Assembly (NCBI RefSeq): GCF_003347515.1
Contig: NZ_QEII01000297.1
Location: 124,001-188,000, forward strand
DNA: 64,000 bases
Reading direction: 5' to 3'
From: Rhodoferax ferrireducens
GTDB taxonomy: Bacteria; Pseudomonadota; Gammaproteobacteria; Burkholderiales; Burkholderiaceae_C
Shown here: one piece after another, positions 41,099 through 50,216 of the stretch
How positions within the stretch are numbered: the stretch's first letter is position 1
Layout: each line of letters begins with the position of its first letter
Notes under the pieces: generated by a model
What the model was told of the DNA's origin: nothing
Seen by the model: the letters and a program-made list of their open reading frames with translations, nothing else
The model's database searches: none
Made by a program: the position numbers and the translations under genes

Positions 41099-43045
41099 TC
41101 AGGATGAATGCTGGTGCCGGCTGCGCCAGGCATCCACAAGATAGGCAAAGTTCTGTGCAACCTCGGTCACAAAGGCAGCATCGTCGATCTCCTTGCGCAG
41201 CCAGCGCAGCGATGCAGCGGCCCACAAAGTACGTCCCACCATGAAGCCCTTGACGATGGGGTTGGTGGCCACGGTAAAGCTGTCGGCCAGCACTTGCAAG
41301 GGCTGGTTCAGGCCCAGGATGACCGCGCCCCGGCAATGCGGGTCGCGCTCGACCACCAGTGCCGCCAGGGCCGACCAGCCCTGCGCTTGCATGGGGGCAA
41401 GCTTCCACCACTCCGGCTTGACACCCAGGTTGTAGAAGCGCTTGACGGCGCGCAGCACGGCGGCGTCTTCGGTGCCGGCCGGCGTCATGGCCGGCGGGCA
41501 GATGATTTCCAGCAGCAACTCGTTGCCGCTTTCACGCGTGGCTTCCCACAGCTCCAGTACCTTTTGCTCCTGCTCCAGGCGCAGCTCAAACGGGTCGTCC
41601 GGGTGGTAGTGCACCAAGCACTTCACCACCTGCTCGGTGGGCCAGTGAATCAGGGCACTGCCGATGGAACGCGTGCCGTCAAAGCGCAAGGGCCGCGAGC
41701 CGGGCAGTTCGACCGGCCGCCCCACCCACCAGCCGCGCCCGGTGGCACTCGCCAGCGCGTGGGCGCCATAGTCACCGCCGTCGATCAACACACCAGTGTG
41801 CCCCTGCAGCTGGTGGCTGCGCTCGACCTGTTCGGCGGTCTGGACCAGCAGCTTCTTGAGTGCCGGAATGCGAGACTCCTCTGCCCCCGCTTCGCGGGTC
41901 AGGTCAAAAAACTGGCTGCGGTGGTCAAAAGCCATCACGCACAGCTCGCGCCAGTCGGGCCGCGCCACGGTCACGCGGTGCAGATGCGCCAGTTGCTGGT
42001 CGGCGTCGACCTTGGGGTTGCGGCTGCCACCGAACCAGTGATCGAGTTCGGCCGGTGTCGGCATGGCGGCCGAACAGGCGTGGCGCGACACGACGATGGC
42101 GCCGCAGGCATTGGCCACCCGGGTGGATTCCCGCCAGTCCTTGCCCTGCAGCAGGCTGGCCATCAGGCCGGACAGAAAGGCATCGCCCGCACCCAATACA
42201 TTGAGCACCTCGACCCGCTCGCCTGGGTAGGTGGGCGCGTCATCGATGGCGACCGGTATGGCACCCTCGATCACGCTGCAGCCCGAGGCGCCGCGTTTGA
42301 CCACCAGGGTTGCCGCGCTGAGCGCGCGCACCGCGCGCAGGCTGGCCATCAGGTCACCGGCCACCCCACCGGCGATGAAAAACTCTTCTTCGGTGCCCAC
42401 CAGCAGGTCGAACTCGGGGAGCATGTCCTGCAGCTCCCGCGTTACCTTGGCATCGGCCACGTAGCGGTTCTCACCGGCGCCGCGTGCGGTCAGCCCCCAC
42501 AGCACGGGGCGATAGTCGATGTCCAGCACGCGTACCACGCTGTGGCGCTTTGCATACGCCAGTGCCGCCTGCGAGGCGCGGCGCGTGCCCGGTGTGGACA
42601 AGTGTGTTCCGGTGATGGCCAATGCGCGGCATTGGGCGATGAATTGCTCATCAATCTGGTCCGCCGCCACCGCCATGTCGGCGCAGTTTTCGCGCACGAA
42701 CAGCAAGGGGAATGTGTCACGGTCCTTCAAGCCCAGCAACACCAACGCGGTCAAACGCTGCGGATCGACCTGCACCTGACTGATGTCGCAACCGGTCTGT
42801 TGCAGCGTCTCGGTGAGAAAACGCCCCATCTGCTCATTGCCAACGCGCGAGATCATGGCGCTCTTGAGGCCCAGGCGCGCGACGCCGAAAGCGAGGTTGG
42901 CAGAACTGCCGCCCAGGTACATGGCCAGGCTGCGCGCATCTTCCAGCCGGCTGCCGAACTGCTGGGCATAGAGATCAACCGCCAGACGCCCGAGACAGGC
43001 CAAGTCGACGGTTCGGTGGAGGGGGAATTTCAGTGTTGTCATCAT
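41099..43045 (-). CDS. iolC: 5-dehydro-2-deoxygluconokinase fused to DUF2090 domain
   Basis: 648 residues in two parts. Residues 1-330 are a PfkB-type sugar kinase with 'CLGRLAVDLYAQQFGSRLED', 'LGGSSANLAFGVARLGLKSA' and 'VLNVLGAGDAFLSGLMASLL' (catalytic Asp). Residues 340-640 are a DUF2090 domain ('AFDHRSQFFDLTREAG', 'LLLEIICPPAM'), which has an aldolase-like barrel and is thought to cleave the phosphorylated product, doing the job of IolJ. The fusion is common in proteobacteria and explains the lack of a separate iolJ. Double ATG at the start; the next gene upstream ends 4 bases before. Confidence 0.95.
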   Translation of the reverse strand: MMTTLKFPLHRTVDLACLGRLAVDLYAQQFGSRLEDARSLAMYLGGSSANLAFGVARLGLKSAMISRVGNEQMGRFLTETLQQTGCDISQVQVDPQRLTALVLLGLKDRDTFPLLFVRENCADMAVAADQIDEQFIAQCRALAITGTHLSTPGTRRASQAALAYAKRHSVVRVLDIDYRPVLWGLTARGAGENRYVADAKVTRELQDMLPEFDLLVGTEEEFFIAGGVAGDLMASLRAVRALSAATLVVKRGASGCSVIEGAIPVAIDDAPTYPGERVEVLNVLGAGDAFLSGLMASLLQGKDWRESTRVANACGAIVVSRHACSAAMPTPAELDHWFGGSRNPKVDADQQLAHLHRVTVARPDWRELCVMAFDHRSQFFDLTREAGAEESRIPALKKLLVQTAEQVERSHQLQGHTGVLIDGGDYGAHALASATGRGWWVGRPVELPGSRPLRFDGTRSIGSALIHWPTEQVVKCLVHYHPDDPFELRLEQEQKVLELWEATRESGNELLLEIICPPAMTPAGTEDAAVLRAVKRFYNLGVKPEWWKLAPMQAQGWSALAALVVERDPHCRGAVILGLNQPLQVLADSFTVATNPIVKGFMVGRTLWAAASLRWLRKEIDDAAFVTEVAQNFAYLVDAWRSRHQHSS

Positions 43046-43049
43046 GGCC

Positions 43050-43835
43050 TCAAATCGTCACGCCATCGAGTTCGGCCATGAGTTTTTGCATTTCTTCGCC
43101 GCCCGCCATCATGTCCAGCACCTCGTCCTTGCTGACATCCTGCTTCAGGTAAGTGCCCAGGGACTTGCCGCGATTGAGCAGCGTGAAACTGTCGCCAATC
43201 GGGTAAGCATGGTTCACATTGTGGGTGATGAAAATGACGGAAATGCCGCGCAGGCGCGCTTTGGAAATCAGCTTGAGCACGTTGACCGACTGCTTGACCC
43301 CGAGCGCCGCCGTGGGCTCGTCCAGAATCAGCACCTTGGCCCCGAAATGAATGGCGCGCGCAATCGCCAGGCATTGCCGCTCGCCGCCGGACATGGTGCC
43401 TATCATCTGGTCGGCGTCCCGAATCCGGATGCCCATTTCACGCAGTTTTTCGCTCGCCGTCCGGGCCGCCAGTTCGTGGTCCATGACCGGCAACAGGCCG
43501 AAGATTTTCCGGGTCGGCTCCCGGCCCATGAAGAAGTTGCGCGCCACACTCATCAGCGGCACCAATGCCAAGTCCTGGTAGACGGTCGCAATGCCCAAGT
43601 CCAGTGCCTCGCGCGGCGAGCCAAAACGCACCGGCTGATCCTCGAACAGGTAAGTGCCCTTATCCGGCGCGTGGACGCCGGCCAGCGTTTTGATGAGGGT
43701 GGATTTGCCGGCCCCGTTGTCGCCCAGCAGGCAATGCACTTCACCACGGCGCAGGCGCAGCGTCACGCCGCTGAGGGCGATCACAGAGCCAAAGTACTTG
43801 CTGATGTCTTCGAGTTGAAGAATGTAGTCACTCAT
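43050..43835 (-). CDS. Sugar/inositol ABC transporter ATPase (IatA-like)
   Basis: 261 residues. A single ATPase domain (not a duplicated RbsA type), like FrcA: Walker A '[14 protein letters not shown]' (about 36), signature '[15 protein letters not shown]' and Walker B '[13 protein letters not shown]'. It powers the inner-membrane permease encoded next (18 bases away). By context, with iol genes immediately downstream, the cargo is myo-inositol, as for iatA of Caulobacter. Confidence 0.92.
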   Translation of the reverse strand: MSDYILQLEDISKYFGSVIALSGVTLRLRRGEVHCLLGDNGAGKSTLIKTLAGVHAPDKGTYLFEDQPVRFGSPREALDLGIATVYQDLALVPLMSVARNFFMGREPTRKIFGLLPVMDHELAARTASEKLREMGIRIRDADQMIGTMSGGERQCLAIARAIHFGAKVLILDEPTAALGVKQSVNVLKLISKARLRGISVIFITHNVNHAYPIGDSFTLLNRGKSLGTYLKQDVSKDEVLDMMAGGEEMQKLMAELDGVTI

Positions 43836-43853
43836 GCTGTTTCTCTGTGCGTG

Positions 43854-45011
43854 TCAGCGCTTGCCCAAGGCAAAGCGCTTGCGAACGTAGTTGTTGAAAA
43901 TCACCGCAATCAGGAGCATCAGGCCGAGGAAAACGCGGTACCAGTTGTTGTCGATGCTGGTGTAGCCGATGCCGATTTGCACCATGCCGAAAATCAGCGC
44001 GCCAAAGGCGGCCCCGACCACCGAGCCATAACCGCCGGTGAGCAGGCAGCCGCCGATGACCGCTGCAATGATGGCCTCGAACTCTTTTTGCAGGCCGCGG
44101 TCGGCGGCCGCGGAGCCGGCATCCGCCACTTGCAGAATTGCGAAAACAGTAGAGCAAAAAGCCATCAACATGAACAGGCCAATCTTGACACGGGCCACCG
44201 GAATGCCCACGTTTTTGGCCGCGTTGGCGTCACCGCCCACTGCTTGAATCCAGTTGCCAACGCGCGTGCGGGACAGCACAAAAGCGCCCACGCCCGTCAG
44301 CGCCAGCCACCACAACACGACTTTGGGCAGACCAATCGCCAGCGCCGTGCCATCGTCGCGGGCGGCGAGCAGTCCCGCATGGGCCAGCGCGTCAAACAGC
44401 CAGGTCAATGTATAGCCGTGAAACAGCAAGGACACCAGCGGATCGTTGGCAATCATGTCACGCAGCACCAGATCGCCGTTGGTGCTCAGAATGGTCTTGC
44501 CGGTGAAGATCACCGAGACGGCGAGCGAAAGCCCGCGCAGGATGAAGAAGAAGGCCAGCGTCACGATGAAGGATGGCAGCCCGGTGCGCACCACCAGCCA
44601 GCCATTGAGCCAGCCCAGCGACAGGGCCACCCCAAAGGCAAACAGGGCGGACAGCCAGATCGGCCAGCCCCAGTAGAGGGCGGGGATGGCCAGCAGCATG
44701 CCGCCGAAGCCAATCATGGAGCCCACCGAGAGATCGAATTCGCCGGCAATCATCAGCAGCGCGGCACCAACCGCCAACACGCCCAGGTAGGCGGCCACCG
44801 TGCTCCAGTTGACGATGCCTTCGGCGCTGAACATGCCCGAGCCGCCGGCGCTCAGGCCAAAAATCATAAACACCAGCACGGCGCCGGCGAGGGCGCCAAA
44901 TTCAGGGCGAGACATCAGCCGGCGAGCAAGGCTGACCTCCCTGACCCGGTCATCATCCAATACGGTGGACGCGGGCTTCATGGCATGTTGGTTCATAGAA
45001 GTAGCAATCAT
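43854..45011 (-). CDS. Sugar/inositol ABC transporter permease (IatP-like)
   Basis: 385 residues with about 9-10 membrane helices of the RbsC/FrcC type. Diagnostic stretches are 'AGEFDLSVGSMIGFGGMLLA' and 'GGDANAAKNVGIPVARVKIG' with 'ADRGLQKEFEAIIAAVIGGC', all features of ribose-family permeases. The N-terminus has about 40 cytosolic residues; a second ATG at 44996 is an alternative start. It sits 61 bases downstream of the substrate-binding protein gene. Confidence 0.93.
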   Translation of the reverse strand: MIATSMNQHAMKPASTVLDDDRVREVSLARRLMSRPEFGALAGAVLVFMIFGLSAGGSGMFSAEGIVNWSTVAAYLGVLAVGAALLMIAGEFDLSVGSMIGFGGMLLAIPALYWGWPIWLSALFAFGVALSLGWLNGWLVVRTGLPSFIVTLAFFFILRGLSLAVSVIFTGKTILSTNGDLVLRDMIANDPLVSLLFHGYTLTWLFDALAHAGLLAARDDGTALAIGLPKVVLWWLALTGVGAFVLSRTRVGNWIQAVGGDANAAKNVGIPVARVKIGLFMLMAFCSTVFAILQVADAGSAAADRGLQKEFEAIIAAVIGGCLLTGGYGSVVGAAFGALIFGMVQIGIGYTSIDNNWYRVFLGLMLLIAVIFNNYVRKRFALGKR

Positions 45012-45072
45012 TGAGGGTCAGACCTTGCTTGCAGGTAAGGCAGACGAATCAGCCTGCCTGCAGCTAAAAAAA

Positions 45073-46110
45073 TTAACGATATTGACCGGCGTACTTTTCG
45101 ACCTTGGCGATGTTGTCCTTGGTCACAAAGCCCGGGCCGGAGCCGATATGGCGCGCACCGTAGGCGGGGACCAATCCATATTCATTGAATCGGGCCGTGC
45201 TCTTGCTGTTGGCCTTGACCGCGGCGGCGACCTTGGTGAGGTCCGTGCTGTTGGTGGCCTTCATGGTGGCCAGCACGGCGACCGGAATGTAGCCCTGCAG
45301 GTAGGGCTGCTGGTCGATGGCAAACTTCACCGAGCCGTCCTTGATGCCCTTGGAGATTTCATCGGACAGGTCGAAGGTGGCCATCCACAGCTTGCCTTTC
45401 TGTCCGCCTTTTTCCAGCGCCTTCAGCGTCGGGTGAGCCGAGGTTGGGCCCAGTGTCAGCACGGCCTGGGTTCCGGGGTTCTGGCGCAGGTAGGCAGAAA
45501 CCTTGGCTTCGATGCCGGTCGGATCGTCGCCCGAGTCAATCGTGCTTTTCTTGAAATCCGCGCCAATGGCCTCGGCAAAGCCACGGCAGCGCTCGAAGGA
45601 AGCGGGGTTGGTGGCGTAGTGGTTGACGCACAAAAAGCTCTTGATGCCGTCGGCCTTGGCGCGCTCGCCAGCGCCCTTGCCGGCCGCATATTCGGGTTGG
45701 CCGACATGCATGACGGCGCCCAGCTTTTCGCTTTGCTCCGGGGTGCCCGAGTTGATGGTGATCACCGGGATCTTCTTGTCAGTGAGCTTCTTGATGGCGC
45801 CCTGCAGCACGTTGAAATCGGCAATCGTGACAATGACGCCGTCATAACCCTGGGCCGCGGCTTGCTCAATCAGGCGGGCCATGTCGGCTAGGTCACCATT
45901 GGGCGGATTGCGGTAATCCACGCGCACACCATAGTCCTCGCCGGCCTGTTTGACAGAATTCTTGATGGTGTTCCACCACGAGTCGGAGTCCGGTGCATGG
46001 CTGATCAGGGCGAACTTGCTTTGGGCGGCCGCCAGGCTGCCAGTGACCACCAAGGCACTGACGAGCAGAGTCTTGAGGAAGGCCTGACGGGAATACTTGA
46101 ATGTTTTCAT
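45073..46110 (-). CDS. Periplasmic sugar/inositol-binding protein (IbpA-like)
   Basis: 345 residues from ATG 46110 with an AGGAGA ribosome site. A signal peptide (residues 1-25, cleavage near 'SLAAAQSKF') is followed by a type I periplasmic-binding fold of the ribose-binding family: 'ALISHAPDSDSWWNTIKNSV', 'AAAQGYDGVIVTIADFNVLQ', 'AVLTLGPTSAHPTLKALEKG'. It is the first gene of the operon substrate-binding protein, permease, ATPase, iolC, iolD, iolE, iolB, with the divergent regulator 222 bases away. Inositol specificity is inferred from context. Confidence 0.93.
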   Translation of the reverse strand: MKTFKYSRQAFLKTLLVSALVVTGSLAAAQSKFALISHAPDSDSWWNTIKNSVKQAGEDYGVRVDYRNPPNGDLADMARLIEQAAAQGYDGVIVTIADFNVLQGAIKKLTDKKIPVITINSGTPEQSEKLGAVMHVGQPEYAAGKGAGERAKADGIKSFLCVNHYATNPASFERCRGFAEAIGADFKKSTIDSGDDPTGIEAKVSAYLRQNPGTQAVLTLGPTSAHPTLKALEKGGQKGKLWMATFDLSDEISKGIKDGSVKFAIDQQPYLQGYIPVAVLATMKATNSTDLTKVAAAVKANSKSTARFNEYGLVPAYGARHIGSGPGFVTKDNIAKVEKYAGQYR

Positions 46111-46224
46111 GTTGTCTCCTGCAAAGAAATGAAGGGCCGAAGTTGCCGAAAGCTCAGGGCTACCGGGCAACGGACGCGGAGGCGCCGCGATCTACGAAAA
46201 ATTTTACTGAGCTTTCTTAAAAAT

Positions 46225-46285
46225 AGAAATATATTTCTGATTAGGACAAACCCTATAACAAGTTTTCTTTTTTTCTAACTTGTTA
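46225..46285. promoter_or_regulatory. Palindromic operator candidates for iol control
   Basis: Between the divergent transporter and regulator genes lie AGAAATATATTTCT (46225-46238), a perfect 14-base palindrome, and TAACAAGTT/AACTTGTTA (46256-46264 and 46277-46285), perfect 9-base inverted repeats with a 12-base pyrimidine spacer. This AT-rich patch stands out in GC-rich surroundings and likely holds both promoters and sites for the RpiR-type regulator. Confidence 0.6.
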
Positions 46286-46331
46286 GATAATTCTTTCGAA
46301 ATCCGACTTCCCCCGAAATGAAACGACCCCT

Positions 46332-47201
46332 ATGACCTCTGAGTCCCGCCCTCCCGTCACCGAAGAAGCACTGATCAAAGCCATCGCGCGTGATTTCGAG
46401 GGGCTGAGCCGACAGCTCAAGGCCATCGCCCGCCATGTGGAGCAACACCGCTCCCAGCTGGGCATTCAGTCCATCCAGGAGGTGGCGCAGTACTGCGATG
46501 TGCAGCCCTCGGCCGTGATTCGTTTTGCCAAACATTTTGGCTACAGTGGATTCACGGCAATGCAAAAGCTGTTTCGCGACGGCTTGGCCCAGCAGATTTC
46601 GCCCAGCCGCAACTACCAGTCCCGCATCCGCCAGGCGATCGAGTCCGGTGCGCGGGATCTGAGCAGTGCCGAGATCGCGCACGCCCTGATCGGCGGCGGT
46701 ATCGCCGGCATGGAAGAGCTGCAGCGCTCGCTGCAGGAGCCGGCCTTTGAAGAGTCGGTGAAGTTGCTGGCCGGCGCCGAGACCGTCTGGCTGATGGCGT
46801 CGCGGCGCTCTTTCGCGGTCTCCACCTACCTCGCCTATGCCTTGCAGCACACCGACAAGCGGGTGCAACACATCACCTCCATGGGCAGCATGCAGGACGG
46901 CCAGTTGCGCGGCATGCAGCAGGGCGATGTGATGATCGCCATTTCCTTTGCGCCGTATGCGGAAGAGACGCAGAGCATCGTGCAGCAAGCCCACGAACGC
47001 GGTGCCCGCATCATCGCCATCACGGACAGTCGTCTGAGCCCCCTGGCGCGCCTGGCCACCTGTTCGCTGCTGGTGCAGGAAACCAGTGTCTTCGGCTTTC
47101 GCGCCCTGACCAATTCCATGGCGGTCGCGCAAAGCCTGTTCATGGCCCTGGCCTACCGTCTTGAACTCGATTACCAACCCACCCGCGCCCAAGCGCTCTG
47201 A
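46332..47201 (+). CDS. RpiR-family regulator, probable iol repressor
   Basis: 289 residues. The first 80 form the RpiR/HTH_6 DNA-binding domain ('IQEVAQYCDVQPSAVIRFAK'). Residues 120-260 form a SIS sugar-binding domain ('TVWLMASRRSFAVSTYLAYA', 'GDVMIAISFAPYAEETQSIV'). RpiR-type IolR proteins repress inositol genes and respond to a phosphorylated pathway intermediate. Divergent placement from the transporter operon and operon sharing with iolG support that role here. Confidence 0.88.
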   Translation: MTSESRPPVTEEALIKAIARDFEGLSRQLKAIARHVEQHRSQLGIQSIQEVAQYCDVQPSAVIRFAKHFGYSGFTAMQKLFRDGLAQQISPSRNYQSRIRQAIESGARDLSSAEIAHALIGGGIAGMEELQRSLQEPAFEESVKLLAGAETVWLMASRRSFAVSTYLAYALQHTDKRVQHITSMGSMQDGQLRGMQQGDVMIAISFAPYAEETQSIVQQAHERGARIIAITDSRLSPLARLATCSLLVQETSVFGFRALTNSMAVAQSLFMALAYRLELDYQPTRAQAL

Positions 47202-47222
47202 TCTCTCCTGAAAGCCTCCTCC

Positions 47223-48218
47223 ATGAAAAAAGTAGCCCTGTTTGGCGCCGGTCGCATCGGCCGCATCCACGCCGCCAACCTCTGTGCCTTGGCCGGCATC
47301 GAGCTCGTGGCCGTCAGCGACCCGGTCGCCTCGTCCTGTACGGAGCTCGCGCAAACCTACGGCGCCCGCGTCGATTCGATCGACAACATCTTTGCCGATC
47401 CAAGCATCGACGCCATCGTCATCGGCAGCCCGACCACGACCCACAGCGAGCTCATCACCCGTGCCGCCCAGGCCGGCAAGCACATATTTTGCGAAAAACC
47501 GGTGGATCTGTCGGCCAGCCGTGCCCAGGCCTGCGCCGAGGCCGTGGCCCGCGCCAATGTGGCCTGCATGATCGGATTCCAGCGCCGCTTTGATCCGACC
47601 TTCAACGAGGCCAAGGTACGCCTGGACCGGGGCGACATCGGCAACCCGGAAATGCTGGTGATCACCAGCCGCGATCCCGGCGCGCCGCCCGTGGACTACA
47701 TCAAGAACTCGGGCGGCATTTTCCGGGACATGCTGATCCATGACTTCGATGTGTTTCGCTGGATTTTGTGCGGCGACGGCGACGAAGCCGCCTGGCTCAG
47801 CGCCACCGGCTCTTGCCTGACCGATCCGGCCATTGGGCAGGCTGGCGACATGGACTGCACCGCCGTCACTATCAGAACCAAAAAAGGGCGTTTGTGCCAG
47901 ATCAACACCACACGCCGTGCCGCCTATGGGTATGACCAGCGCTTTGAGGTGATCGGCGCCACCGGCATGCTGCAGTGCGGCAACCATCGCCCCAGCGAGG
48001 TGACGCAGGCCGACGCGCTCGGCACCCGCGTTGACAACCCGGAAGCCTTCTTCCTGCAGCGTTATGCGCAGGCCTACCGTCTGGAGATCGAACACTTCTT
48101 TGCGCAACTGCAGTCGGGCGGCCCCTGCCGCACCACCATCGGGGATGGCGTGCGGGCCCAGGTGCTGGCTGACGCCGCCGCGCACAGCGCGGCGTCCGGC
48201 CAAGCGGTGGAATTTTGA
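47223..48218 (+). CDS. iolG: Inositol 2-dehydrogenase
   Basis: 331 residues of the Gfo/Idh/MocA family. The Rossmann start is 'VALFGAGRIGRIHAANL', the conserved Lys motif 'FCEKPVDLSASRAQA', and 'GGIFRDMLIHDFDVFRWIL' carries the Asp-His catalytic pair. It oxidises myo-inositol to 2-keto-myo-inositol with NAD+, feeding IolE. It lies 21 bases after the regulator gene and 11 bases before a second related dehydrogenase. Confidence 0.93.
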   Translation: MKKVALFGAGRIGRIHAANLCALAGIELVAVSDPVASSCTELAQTYGARVDSIDNIFADPSIDAIVIGSPTTTHSELITRAAQAGKHIFCEKPVDLSASRAQACAEAVARANVACMIGFQRRFDPTFNEAKVRLDRGDIGNPEMLVITSRDPGAPPVDYIKNSGGIFRDMLIHDFDVFRWILCGDGDEAAWLSATGSCLTDPAIGQAGDMDCTAVTIRTKKGRLCQINTTRRAAYGYDQRFEVIGATGMLQCGNHRPSEVTQADALGTRVDNPEAFFLQRYAQAYRLEIEHFFAQLQSGGPCRTTIGDGVRAQVLADAAAHSAASGQAVEF

Positions 48219-48229
48219 ACGGACACAAC

Positions 48230-49252
48230 ATGCCATCCAGAATTTTGAAAGTGGGCATCGCCGGCCTGGGCCGGCTGGGCCAACGCCACGCGCAGGCGCT
48301 GGCGTTTCGCACCCGGCATTGCGAACTGGTCGCCGCCTGCAGCCCGGTGGCCAGTGAACGTGCATTCGCCGGCGAACAACTCGGGGTTACGCGCTTGTAC
48401 GAGGACTTCGACGCGTTCATTGCCGACCCCGAACTCGATGCCGTCGTGCTGGTCACGCCGACCTCGCTGCACGCCGACCAGGCGATTGCGGCACTGAAGG
48501 CGGGCAAGCATGTGTTCGTGGAAAAACCCCTGGCCCTGAATGTCGAGGACTGCGAGCGGGTGTTGACCGTGGCGGAGCAGCATCCGGCACAGGTTGCGAT
48601 GGTGGGCTTCGTACGGCGCTTTGACCCCAGTTATCTGAATGCCTATGCGAGCGTTGCTGCGGGCGAGATCGGGCGCCCCTTCCTGGTTCGCTCGCAAACC
48701 TGCGACCAGAATGACCCGGACGGCTTCTTCGTGCGTTTTGCCTCCACGTCAGGCGGCATCTTCATGGACTGCAGCGTGCACGACATCGATCTGGCGCGCT
48801 GGATGTTGGGTCGCCCCAAGGCCTTGCGGGCCTTTGCCAGCGGCACCATTGCGCTGCATCCGGCGCTGGCCGAGTTTGGCGACGTGGACAACGGCATGGC
48901 CATCGTGGAGTTTGAAGGCGGGGCGCGGGCGGTGCTGTACGCCTCCCGCACCATGGCGCACGGACACGAGACCAGCACCGAAGTGATTGGCACGGCCGGC
49001 AAGCTGAGCGTCGGCGAACACGCCGCCAGCGATCGCGTGGTGCGCAGCGATGCCCATGGCGTGCGCCACGCCGTGGTGAAGGATTTTTACGAGCGTTTCG
49101 AGACCGCTTTTGCGGCCGAGATGGCGGCTTTTGTCGCCGCCTGCCGGGGCGAACAAGCCTTGACCTTGACACTCGCGGACGCGCTGGAAGCCAGCCGCAT
49201 CGGCCTGGCCATCACGCGATCACTGCACAGCGGCCTGCCCGAGGCGGTCTGA
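48230..49252 (+). CDS. Second Gfo/Idh/MocA dehydrogenase (inositol isomer?)
   Basis: 340 residues from ATG 48230; an earlier TTG is less likely. It starts 'ILKVGIAGLGRLGQRHAQAL', has 'FVEKPLALNVEDCERVLTVA' and 'GGIFMDCSVHDIDLARWMLG'. It is clearly a paralogue of iolG but only moderately similar to it, so it may act on a different cyclitol, such as scyllo- or D-chiro-inositol (inference). Cotranscribed with iolG. It ends 124 bases before the convergent IMPase-family gene. Confidence 0.9.
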   Translation: MPSRILKVGIAGLGRLGQRHAQALAFRTRHCELVAACSPVASERAFAGEQLGVTRLYEDFDAFIADPELDAVVLVTPTSLHADQAIAALKAGKHVFVEKPLALNVEDCERVLTVAEQHPAQVAMVGFVRRFDPSYLNAYASVAAGEIGRPFLVRSQTCDQNDPDGFFVRFASTSGGIFMDCSVHDIDLARWMLGRPKALRAFASGTIALHPALAEFGDVDNGMAIVEFEGGARAVLYASRTMAHGHETSTEVIGTAGKLSVGEHAASDRVVRSDAHGVRHAVVKDFYERFETAFAAEMAAFVAACRGEQALTLTLADALEASRIGLAITRSLHSGLPEAV

Positions 49253-49305
49253 AACGGCCCCGGCGGGTCTGGTCACTCCGTTCGCCGCGGCACGGCACGG
49301 CAAAA

Positions 49306-49365
49306 GTATGCTATTTATTTTATAGCTACCTACGCACAACGGACGAGGGCTAGCGCCTGTTTTTG
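49306..49365 (+). repeat. Intergenic ATAGCT/GGGCT repeat, copy 4
   Basis: Includes GTATGCTATTTATTTTATAG, CTACCTACGCACAACGGACG and AGGGCTAGCGCCTG followed by a T-run. Like copy 3 it lies between the 3' ends of two convergent genes. Confidence 0.75.
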
Positions 49366-49376
49366 TCAAAAATAAG

Positions 49377-50216
49377 TCACAAGTCACCTTTGGCCTGAAC
49401 CGACCCCTCGCGGGGAGCAATCAGCTCAAGTAGCGTGGCATACAAGTGCGTCCCAGCGGCGATGATGGGATTGCCCTCGTGCAGTCCGTTGTCGGCCAGG
49501 AAATCGTTCACCTCGCCGCCGGCTTCGCGCACCAGCACGATGGCCGCCAGGCAGTCCCATGAATTGATGTGCGGTTCGTAATAACCAATGAGCCGGCCGG
49601 CGGCGACGTAAGACAGCATCAGGGCGCCGGAGCCGTTGCGGATGAACATGCCGCCGTCCGACAGCAGCCGGTCGAGAAACGGCACAAAAGCACTGACGGG
49701 CACGCGGTGCGAGAAACCCACGCCCAACACGCCGTCGCTGACATGCGTCGCGCTGTGCGCTCGCATGGGCTGCTGGTTGACAAAAGCGCCCTGGCCCGCG
49801 CAGGCGTGGAACATCTCGTCGCTGTTGGGATCAAACACCACGCCGATGACAGGCTGCCTCGCGTGCATCACCGCGATGGACAGGCACCAGGCGTGCATGC
49901 CGTTGACAAAACAGGCGGTGCCGTCAATCGGGTCAATGACCCACAGGTAGGCGGCGTCGGGCCGGTCCAGCCCGCCCTCCTCGCCCAGAAAGCCGTCATC
50001 CGCAAAGCGGGCCAGCACTTGCTCGCGGATATAGAGTTCGGTATCGCGGTCGGCCGCGCTGACCATGTCCTGCAAGCCCTTGGACTCGATCACCAACTGG
50101 TCGCGGTGACGGAACATGTCCAGGGCCTGCTGCCCGGCCTGGCGGGCAATGGCTTGTGCCAGCGCATAGCGCGCGGCAATGCCTTCACGGGTCCGTGTTG
50201 GGGGATCGGTTGTCAT
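49377..50216 (-). CDS. Inositol-monophosphatase-family phosphatase
   Basis: 279 residues from ATG 50216. The metal-dependent phosphatase motifs are present: 'GFLGEEGG' (Glu), 'VIDPIDGTACFVNGM' (Asp-x-x-Asp-Gly) and 'INSWDCLAAIVLVREAGGEV' (Trp-Asp). Known members hydrolyse inositol phosphates, histidinol phosphate or PAP. It overlaps the importer ATPase gene by 4 bases, so it is the last gene of the Afu/Fbp-type transport operon, and lies tail to tail with the inositol genes. A phosphate-removal step for the imported compound is inferred. Confidence 0.9.
   Translation of the reverse strand: MTTDPPTRTREGIAARYALAQAIARQAGQQALDMFRHRDQLVIESKGLQDMVSAADRDTELYIREQVLARFADDGFLGEEGGLDRPDAAYLWVIDPIDGTACFVNGMHAWCLSIAVMHARQPVIGVVFDPNSDEMFHACAGQGAFVNQQPMRAHSATHVSDGVLGVGFSHRVPVSAFVPFLDRLLSDGGMFIRNGSGALMLSYVAAGRLIGYYEPHINSWDCLAAIVLVREAGGEVNDFLADNGLHEGNPIIAAGTHLYATLLELIAPREGSVQAKGDL

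Noticed and set aside
41108..45014. Two long plus-strand frames (657 and 656 codons) over iolC and the permease genes
   Set aside because: Antisense to well-supported transporter and kinase genes; His/Gln-rich, no domain.
46275..48365. 696-codon minus-strand frame over the iol regulator and iolG
   Set aside because: Shadow of two well-supported plus-strand genes; biased composition and no motif.
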